This document shows, in pieces, positions 28,312 to 35,374 of a stretch of 35,374 nt of DNA; positions within the stretch are counted from its first letter, which is position 1; every line of letters begins with the position of its first letter. The notes beneath the pieces are model-generated. The model worked only from the letters and a program-made list of their open reading frames with translations, ran no database searches and was not told where the DNA came from. Source of the stretch: Tritrichomonas foetus (Eukaryota > Parabasalia > Tritrichomonadida > Tritrichomonadidae); the NCBI GenBank assembly GCA_001839685.1, contig MLAK01000895.1, positions 14,746 to 50,119 of the forward strand. The letters run 5' to 3'. A program made the position numbers and the translations under genes.

Positions 28312-31300
28312 TTACCAAAATGGACACCATCCAACATAATGTCGAATATATTCACGTGGATCAGAAGCCTTCTTGATTAATGTGTCAACTTGTTGTTCAG
28401 TCTCATAGTTAATTGTTGGAATTCCATAAGGAGCAGGATCATTTCCATCTAATTTTGCTTTAACTCTCTTCAGAATGTTCTTTTGTCCCTCATCACTTGG
28501 ATTAATTTCTTTTCCATAAAAGATAGGTTCATGAATGAACACTTCCATCAACGCAATAATTGAGCTTTGGTTTTCTCGAAGAACCCAAAGAACATCTTGG
28601 CATACTTTTCTAAAGAGACCTTCAACATTTCCACAATCTAAAGAATTAATCATCATTCTTGTCATTCGGAATGGTACTCTTTCTGCAAATACTGGACGTT
28701 TCATTGCGACTTCGAATGAATCACCAAAATCAATATGTAAACATCTACCGGTGTGTCTTTGCACCATGATATTGGATGGATGCCTATCACCTAAACCAAT
28801 TGTGTAACCAGCCATTGACATCAAAGATGTTGAAATAGTGAAAATTCTATTCCTTTGAAGCCAGCTTGTTGGATCTGGTGATCGAAGCCATAACATTTCA
28901 CGTAATTCATTCGCTTCAGTTTGTTCGGCTACATTTGTAAAGATTTCATAACGTTGAAGGGCAGAAAGTTGGTTGAATATTGGTCCAACTAATTGTTGAG
29001 CAATTTCTAATTCAATATTTTGTCTAATATCACGATAAACACGATAATCTGTAACCAGCTGTTGGAATGTGTCAGCACCAGTAACCCATGTAATTAAACC
29101 AGAATTTGGTGCAAAGGGAACAATTGCATAATCAAGAATAGAAACGCCAAGATCAGCAGTATTTCTATTCGTTTTAAGCAATGAGTTAATTAAGTTAAAG
29201 AACTGCATAATTCTTTGGTCAAGACGTAAATCTTCATTACCTTTCAGAAGGAATTTATATTTAATACCACTTGTATCTACCATGAATACTGCTCTTGGAT
29301 GCTGCTGTGAATTAAGAACTTTCAGAATTGGATCAATATAATCAAGTTTTGGTGCATGACCATCTACAGAATATGTACCAGGAATAGCTAATTCGAAATT
29401 TCTATGCGCAGCAAGTCTTTCTGAAACTTTACTCAATTGAACATTATCCATTTTCTTAATCTTATCATCCATTTCGGCATAAAGGACTCTGAAGCCATCC
29501 CACATGGCTCTTTGAACAGATGGATCGGGTCCTGCTTTATATCTTTCGAAGTTCATTCTACATCTCTGTAAAGAGGCTCCATGTGATCGTTTAAATATCA
29601 TATCAGATTCACAAATTGGCTTCTCAATCATATCATAAACTTTTTGAATTAGTTTAATTACAAGATCTCTATCATTCATTTGTTGTGCACGAGATGCAGT
29701 ATCTAATGCAGTAAGCCACATTTCAGTCCAGCTTACAGCAGATCTATGCATTCCATCAATCAGTAAAAGTGAATCTTCATAAACTTTTGGATGTTTTTGA
29801 CCGAGTTTTTCCATTAAGTCTTTAGCTGTTTTAGCTTTATCTCTATCCGAAAGTAATGAAAGAACATTCAATGAAAAAACAACGGCTTGGAAATGATCGG
29901 ATCCAAATTCTGAAATGATTTTTTGCACAACTTTACTAACTTTTTCATTATTATGTGAAATATGAACGACAATTTGTGGAATTATTTGATGAAGAATATT
30001 TGGTGGTAGTTTTAATATATCGCTACATAGTTTTTCATGATCTTCAAAATCTGCATCATATCTAAAGAATATTGAAAATAGCTGACAAAGGAATTCCAGT
30101 GATTCTGATGGACGAAATTGTGTTGCTTTAAGGAATCCATCAATTGCTTTAGGAACCATGTCTTTAGATTTCTCGGGAAAGTGAGAAAGCGCACGAGAAC
30201 TAGCATAGGCCCAACCAGAAAATGTACGATAATCGTCACCTACAAGAGCTTTAGATCTTTCATAAACTTTACAAATATCTAAGAGTAATTCAGCAGATGA
30301 TGTTTGTGCTGTGTAAAGATGATATTGCCAATTTGCTTGAATTCTAAGCAATCTTGCAAGCATTTTGTTATCAGAAATACGGAATTTAGAGACAATATCT
30401 CGCCCAATTTCTTTTGTGTTTCCATCTCTTGATATGTTAAAGAATTCGTAAATTAATTTTCGTTCTTCTTGCGGAAATGAACCAAACAGTCCTAATGCTT
30501 CTTCATCTGTTTCACTGCTTAGAGCTTTATTTAGTCCAGTTAATAAATTCATAGCCTGTTTCTTTAAACCTCGAGTCCACATAATCTTCAATCTAGCAAG
30601 AATAACCGGTGTTGATGTTGTTTTCAAGAAGAATCTATTGCAATAAACATCAATAAGTTTCCATCTTCTTTCTTTACGAAGAACAGATAGCATTTTAAGA
30701 TATGATTCACTATGATCAGCTGGTGAAAGCACTAAAGATCTAATTTCTATCAACTTCATCCATGATTCAGACTCATGTGAAAAGTATTTCAGTCTGTTTT
30801 GCCAAATTTGTGGAGTATCCACAATATTGGATTGTTTTAATTCCAAAACTTCAAGAAGTTCAATTAAATGTTGTGCATAAACCATTCTTCTTGAAGCTTC
30901 TTTTGCATCACTTCCATTGAATACAGAAAGGTTCTCAGTAAGTAGCTTAAATCCTTTATTAATTGATATCTTGGCTTCATCATATCTATCCGCAGCAATC
31001 AAATACATGGATTTGAAATGAACTACATTAATGTCATTTTTATCTGGTAAGAATTTCAAATAGTATTCAACATTCTTGAACTTTTTAACATGATAAAATG
31101 CCCAAGCATACCAAAGTGCACTTTTTTGTTTATCTTGTGCGTCCATGTGAACGAACTCAGGAGCAGATTCACGAACTTTTTCCCAAAGCTCAAGTCTTGC
31201 ATAACATTCAAGTAATGATGTCATATTTTGTGGTCTTTGTGGTTCATAAATTTCAAGTGCTTGTTCCCATTGTCCAAGTTGTTCACTCCACTTGCCCATG

Positions 31301-34300
31301 TCTTTTGTATCAAGTTTTTCAGACATTTTATAAAGTAAACCACTAGCGCTAGTAATTCTTCCCATTCTTGAATTAAGAGCCAGAAGGTTTTGAAGAGTAT
31401 TAATGTCATCTGGATGTTTCTTAAGGTGTCTCTGATAGAAATAAAGCGCCATTGATGTTGATGAACACTTTTTAGCAATTTCACAATCTGGAATATCCAA
31501 AGGAAGTCCAGCTCGATCAATTAATTCAATCAACGAGATAACTTGGGGATCAAGTTTTTCGAAACCAAATATTGTTCGAACACTTTTTGAAAAAACTTGC
31601 ATTTCCATGTCATTGGCTGCTTTCCAACATGAAAGAAAAGCAATTGGGAATAATTCCGAGCGGAATGCCTGACTTTGTCCAATAACTTGTGAACAACTTC
31701 GAATGGCAATTGATGGGGAATTTTCAACAACATGAACACATAAATCTTCAATCCATTGTCTGGTGTTATTGAATTGGGCTTTTATTGGATCAGTGAAGAT
31801 ATTTCTATGTTGTGTCAATGAAGATGTTGGTTTCATTTTCTGTGTTATTGCTTTAAGATGCTTACTCGAAGGCTTGGCTTTATATTTCTTAATAAATGGT
31901 AATAAATCAATATTCAAAACACCATTTATGATAGCATCATTGAGCTCGTCATAATGATCGTCTTCAATGAGTTTTTCTGGTGTTAAGTATCCAAAAATGC
32001 ATAAATTATATAATGCTTGATTAACATTTTCATTTTGCTGTTGATCGTCATTATTTGAATATACTTTCAATGCAATTCTTGTGATTCTAGCCGAATAAGG
32101 AGCCATTGGGGTTAACTGTAAAAGGAATGATAATCTCTTCATTAAAATCGAGATTTTTTCTTCTTTTGCCGTAGCAATAATTTTCTCACTGCTTTCAATA
32201 AATAATTCTGCGCACTGATGTTGGAATAAAATTGTAAATGAAATGAATTTTGTTAATGCTTTAAAATAATTTTTATCTGTAGTATCCAGGAAGTGAAGCG
32301 CTAAAGGGTATAAAATTGTAGCAATTTCAGTAAACTGAACTTTCAAATGATATGATATGATTGTACATAAATGAATGCAATTAATTTTCTTAATATGATT
32401 CACAAAAATTGGTTTCATTAGATCCAAATATGGAAAAACATGCTCTTCACAATGACAACAAATTATTTCTAACTGGTTCCATAATCCTGTATTTTCTGGT
32501 TCATGTTCAATTGATTGAACAAATGCTGTGATTACGGGTTGCAAGAATGTTAAAGCAAATTTAGTTTCATTCATGTAAATTATTGTAATTGCTTTAAATA
32601 TTGAAGGCATAGGTTCTTTCTTAATCATTTCAACGAGGGCTTTCATTACAAATGATGTGAAAAATGATGGTGATTTAATTGCAAATAAATGTTCAACTGC
32701 ATCTTCATTCTGTGCATTTTCAGTTTTACTTTTTGACGCACCAATTGTACCAGTAAGCTTAAGAATGGCTATTGCTAATTCTTGTGAGGAATTTTCATCA
32801 GCTAGTAAATTTAATAATGTTGGTAGTAGTTTAGGGAAAACAACAATAAAGTTGAAAGTTGATTCAGAAGCACGAACAATTCGAATCAAAGCACGTGCCG
32901 CTGTTTTATATACCGATTCAGTGTGTTTTTCAGAAAATGTTTTAATAAAAACAGGCACAATTTGCAATAAATATGGCATTAATTCTTTTGAAATTTGGCC
33001 AAGTGTTTCAAACAGGTAAGTATCTCTTGACTCTAGATATTTTTCGTTTTCAACTTGATAAATTCGCATTTTATTTACATCTCTTTCATTGATAGTATTA
33101 TGTGGGGCGAAGTGATCAGCAATTATGTCATGATGTGGACATTGACTGATATCATTTTGCACCCATTGGCCAATTTTGACTCCTTTTTCAATGACTGGAA
33201 TTGGCTCATCATGTAACAAGAATTTCAGACAAATCCAAGTAATTATTGGAACAAACGGTTGTGAAAACTGTAAAAAGTGCTTGGCAATGCACGGTAATAA
33301 TGAACAAGTATCAGCAGAACGTGATGGACTACTATGTGCAACATTTGATGCAAAGAAATCATTCATAAAAACAATAATCATTGGTGGAATTAAAACCGAA
33401 GAAGGTGCAGATATTGCAATAACCGGGATCGCCATTCGTCGAACTTCAAAAGATGGATCAACTAAAAGTTGAGTAATCGATTCCAAATTATTAACGAGTA
33501 ATTTTGGGTTGATGTTATTTAAAGCAGTTAAACGAACTTTTTCATTGTCATCCATAACTGCCATTCGCATTAATTCATTGTTTGCTTCAACTGTTCGGAA
33601 ATTAGAAAGGGTCAAAGCCATTTGTTGTCGAACAATTCGATTATTTGAGTAGCAAAAAGGAAGTAATGAGTCATAAAGGTTTGGTCCAACATCAAAAAGA
33701 AGTTTATCAAAAAGTCGAACCATAATGATTGATACAATTTGTTCTTCTGATGATGACTTTGGATGAATACCTTTTGCAAAATGATCCATGAGAAATCCTC
33801 GTAGATCTTTTAAGTATGTTGGACACAGACGAATCGCTTGAAGGTAGCTGTTACATGGTGTTGCTTTCAAAAATAAGGATGGAGGAGCTGTAACTTCTCC
33901 TTTATAAAGCTTCAGAACGTTTAAAAGAACACAAAAAATATCATCAGTATGTTTCTGGTATTGTTTCATTGGTGAAAGATAAGAAACTAAGTCGATAACA
34001 CCTTGAACCATCACATTTTGGAAGTTCTGGCGTTTGTAAACTTGCAAAAGAGCGACAATTTTAGAGAGAAGAGATGGAATTCCAACTCCTCGCATGAGTT
34101 GCGATATTAAAATCATTAAAAACTCGTTAGCCTTCATTTTCATTATATTTGGTTTATCATCGCACAGAATAATTACAAGTTGGTAAATAGAATTAAGTAA
34201 TTCTGCGTTTGAAATCGAAGCTGCATGTAAAAGTTTATCTCTTAATTGGGTTGTTCGAGCATCGGTATATAGCTTTGGAAAGAGATCATACAAATTCTTA

Positions 34301-35022
34301 CAAATCAGAACAACACCATCATAAGCTTCAACTTTTGAAGAATTCAAAGTTTCAATGCAATCAAAGAAAGAAGATTGTGCAAAAGACTCTTGTGAATTAA
34401 TAGGTGCGTTAATTAAATGAATTGAATAAACTTTCACTGCTTCCAGTCTCAAATCGGGATCATTTGAACAAGCAGCTGCCCAAATTTCAACGGTTTTCTG
34501 ACAAGTAATGCCGAACACATCAGTTGGCAGGAATCTTCCAACAACTCTTAAAATTGAGAGGGCATTGAATATGAAACGGCCTCCTTGGTCCTTCGACAAA
34601 AGTGCAGCGGCAGAATCGAGAGATTCTCGTAAAAATGTAATATTATCGGCAGATTCTTCTACAAGGTACCTCAGGCAGCAGCAGGCGGCGCGGCATACAT
34701 CGCGGTTGGAACTTGACGTGAGATTAGAAACCGACGGGAAAAAATTATGTATTTGGTCATACGATTTATGGAATAAATGCATTATCGAAAAATAGAGCAG
34801 TCCTAAAAGTTCGTGGTCTGGCGTGGGACTCTGTAGAAACAGTTTGTAAAGCTGCGATTCGATATTTGAAAAAATATTAATTAATTCGCTCTCGGAGAAT
34901 GTCAAAAGAGTCGAGCCGAGATTTGAAGCAAGACTCTTCCGTCTGTTCTTCCATGTTCGATAGTCTTTGATGGGATCTTTGCTGATTATTGACTGGAGAA
35001 TTGAATCTCCCCCATTCTGCAT
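28312..35022 (-). CDS. TOR: TOR kinase (target of rapamycin)
   Basis: Start at ATG 35022 (a GTG codon precedes it in frame), 2236 residues against ~2550 in human. Order: HEAT-type helical repeats to ~1100 (e.g. VRQQMALTLSNFR, VRRMAIPVIAIS), FAT domain to ~1740, FRB ~1765-1860 (EMWLTALDTAS, AMWDGF), PI3K-like kinase ~1890-2150, and FATC to the end (YIRHYVGWCPFW, the TOR hallmark). Catalytic elements are intact: ATP-binding K1927 in FLLKGNEDLR, GLGDRHPSN with D2079, and the metal-binding D2098 of HIDFGD followed by SFEVAM (CFEVAM in mTOR). TOR phosphorylates substrates controlling growth (TORC1) and AGC kinases and actin (TORC2). The FRB keeps Ser and Trp equivalents of mTOR S2035 and W2101 but not F2039, T2098 or Y2105. 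No initiator element is visible upstream. The gene's 5' end is GC-rich. Confidence 0.97.
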   Translation of the reverse strand: MQNGGDSILQSIISKDPIKDYRTWKNRRKSLASNLGSTLLTFSESELINIFSNIESQLYKLFLQSPTPDHELLGLLYFSIMHLFHKSYDQIHNFFPSVSNLTSSSNRDVCRAACCCLRYLVEESADNITFLRESLDSAAALLSKDQGGRFIFNALSILRVVGRFLPTDVFGITCQKTVEIWAAACSNDPDLRLEAVKVYSIHLINAPINSQESFAQSSFFDCIETLNSSKVEAYDGVVLICKNLYDLFPKLYTDARTTQLRDKLLHAASISNAELLNSIYQLVIILCDDKPNIMKMKANEFLMILISQLMRGVGIPSLLSKIVALLQVYKRQNFQNVMVQGVIDLVSYLSPMKQYQKHTDDIFCVLLNVLKLYKGEVTAPPSLFLKATPCNSYLQAIRLCPTYLKDLRGFLMDHFAKGIHPKSSSEEQIVSIIMVRLFDKLLFDVGPNLYDSLLPFCYSNNRIVRQQMALTLSNFRTVEANNELMRMAVMDDNEKVRLTALNNINPKLLVNNLESITQLLVDPSFEVRRMAIPVIAISAPSSVLIPPMIIVFMNDFFASNVAHSSPSRSADTCSLLPCIAKHFLQFSQPFVPIITWICLKFLLHDEPIPVIEKGVKIGQWVQNDISQCPHHDIIADHFAPHNTINERDVNKMRIYQVENEKYLESRDTYLFETLGQISKELMPYLLQIVPVFIKTFSEKHTESVYKTAARALIRIVRASESTFNFIVVFPKLLPTLLNLLADENSSQELAIAILKLTGTIGASKSKTENAQNEDAVEHLFAIKSPSFFTSFVMKALVEMIKKEPMPSIFKAITIIYMNETKFALTFLQPVITAFVQSIEHEPENTGLWNQLEIICCHCEEHVFPYLDLMKPIFVNHIKKINCIHLCTIISYHLKVQFTEIATILYPLALHFLDTTDKNYFKALTKFISFTILFQHQCAELFIESSEKIIATAKEEKISILMKRLSFLLQLTPMAPYSARITRIALKVYSNNDDQQQNENVNQALYNLCIFGYLTPEKLIEDDHYDELNDAIINGVLNIDLLPFIKKYKAKPSSKHLKAITQKMKPTSSLTQHRNIFTDPIKAQFNNTRQWIEDLCVHVVENSPSIAIRSCSQVIGQSQAFRSELFPIAFLSCWKAANDMEMQVFSKSVRTIFGFEKLDPQVISLIELIDRAGLPLDIPDCEIAKKCSSTSMALYFYQRHLKKHPDDINTLQNLLALNSRMGRITSASGLLYKMSEKLDTKDMGKWSEQLGQWEQALEIYEPQRPQNMTSLLECYARLELWEKVRESAPEFVHMDAQDKQKSALWYAWAFYHVKKFKNVEYYLKFLPDKNDINVVHFKSMYLIAADRYDEAKISINKGFKLLTENLSVFNGSDAKEASRRMVYAQHLIELLEVLELKQSNIVDTPQIWQNRLKYFSHESESWMKLIEIRSLVLSPADHSESYLKMLSVLRKERRWKLIDVYCNRFFLKTTSTPVILARLKIMWTRGLKKQAMNLLTGLNKALSSETDEEALGLFGSFPQEERKLIYEFFNISRDGNTKEIGRDIVSKFRISDNKMLARLLRIQANWQYHLYTAQTSSAELLLDICKVYERSKALVGDDYRTFSGWAYASSRALSHFPEKSKDMVPKAIDGFLKATQFRPSESLEFLCQLFSIFFRYDADFEDHEKLCSDILKLPPNILHQIIPQIVVHISHNNEKVSKVVQKIISEFGSDHFQAVVFSLNVLSLLSDRDKAKTAKDLMEKLGQKHPKVYEDSLLLIDGMHRSAVSWTEMWLTALDTASRAQQMNDRDLVIKLIQKVYDMIEKPICESDMIFKRSHGASLQRCRMNFERYKAGPDPSVQRAMWDGFRVLYAEMDDKIKKMDNVQLSKVSERLAAHRNFELAIPGTYSVDGHAPKLDYIDPILKVLNSQQHPRAVFMVDTSGIKYKFLLKGNEDLRLDQRIMQFFNLINSLLKTNRNTADLGVSILDYAIVPFAPNSGLITWVTGADTFQQLVTDYRVYRDIRQNIELEIAQQLVGPIFNQLSALQRYEIFTNVAEQTEANELREMLWLRSPDPTSWLQRNRIFTISTSLMSMAGYTIGLGDRHPSNIMVQRHTGRCLHIDFGDSFEVAMKRPVFAERVPFRMTRMMINSLDCGNVEGLFRKVCQDVLWVLRENQSSIIALMEVFIHEPIFYGKEINPSDEGQKNILKRVKAKLDGNDPAPYGIPTINYETEQQVDTLIKKASDPREYIRHYVGWCPFW

Positions 35023-35374
35023 CACCTTTTGTATTTAATTGCGAGAAATTTCTATTGAAACTGAAAAAGTCATTTTTTTTCTATTGAATTTGGATTTAGG
35101 AAAAAGTGATTCAATTTCAGAATGTCACTTTTTACTAAGCTTGTCAAGAATTAGGCTTTGCAAAAGTGACACTTATCGTCTCCTTAACGTATAGTTAAGA
35201 AAAAATAATGAGGAATTGAATGGAGATGATGTTTTGTTCGAAAAGAGGCCCAACTTGAAAGTTTGGAAACTTCAAGAAATGTCAAACGTGAGCTCGTTAA
35301 ACAGGAAACAGTATAACACTCTTTGATTTCAGAGGAGATTAATATCAATAATTGAGACAAATCATGAATCAGAA
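35023..35374. other. TOR upstream region with GTGA motif cluster
   Basis: 352 bases upstream of TOR, reaching the window edge. It holds three AAAAGTGA words (35102-35109, inverted at 35125-35132, and 35162-35169), the first two forming a 9-base inverted repeat (35101-35109 with 35125-35133), and a second inverted repeat CTTAAC-GTATA-GTTAAG at 35183-35199. These are candidate regulatory sites for TOR or for a gene beyond the window. No coding frame is supported. Confidence 0.45.

Noticed and set aside
28535..34795. Many 60-120-codon frames within TOR on both strands
   Set aside because: All lie inside a kinase whose whole sequence is explained by one frame with recognised domains.
24584..35022. 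TOR-Rictor as an operon with a shared transcript
   Set aside because: The 431-base gap and an initiator-like TCACA before the Rictor-like gene suggest separate promoters; adjacency is reported without claiming co-transcription.

Overview
The window reads as nuclear DNA of a parabasalid protist (trichomonad), more likely Tritrichomonas-like than Trichomonas, though species cannot be fixed from sequence alone. The evidence is AT-rich DNA, long single-exon eukaryotic genes separated by short intergenic gaps, trichomonad-style initiator elements (TCAYW) a few bases before several start codons, and typical trichomonad families: an ankyrin protein with a DUF3447-like N-terminal half, and an intracellular protein with paired discoidin-like (F5/8 type C) domains. 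No bacterial signals, rRNA, CRISPR or recognisable tRNA were seen.

Layout, left to right: an RRM protein with a YGQ-rich and an RS-rich tail (minus, 187-1170); a discoidin-domain protein (plus, 1848-3371); a NOT4-like RRM/zinc-finger protein without a RING (plus, 3931-4776); an unrecognised 636-residue protein (minus, 5069-6979) divergent from an importin-beta-like karyopherin (plus, 7190-9697); an XRRA1-like leucine-rich-repeat protein (plus, 10031-11803); a mitotic-type cyclin with an N-terminal destruction box (minus, 12387-13418); a 4-kb gene-poor stretch holding decayed coding sequence (13419-17459); a PP1-like phosphatase (plus, 17460-18689); an ankyrin gene whose last repeats are broken by inserts (minus, 19326-21318); CPSF100/CPSF2 (plus, 22001-24097); a Rictor-like protein (minus, 24584-27880); and TOR kinase (minus, 28312-35022).

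The most notable part is the right end. A complete TOR kinase (HEAT, FAT, FRB, kinase, FATC ending GWCPFW) sits directly upstream of, and on the same strand as, a Rictor homologue, the defining subunit of TORC2. The Rictor-like protein ends in what looks like a villin-headpiece domain, which would tie the TORC2 scaffold to actin. I know of no such fusion, but could not search for one.

Other links by function: the SR-like protein, the NOT4-like protein and CPSF2 all act in mRNA processing or turnover; cyclin, phosphatase and TOR/Rictor are growth and cell-cycle regulators. Apart from TOR-Rictor, strand and spacing give no sign of co-regulated clusters. Start codons were corrected to ATG in three genes (discoidin protein, Rictor, TOR) and in the 636-residue orphan, where longer frames begin at a non-ATG codon or an unlikely upstream ATG.
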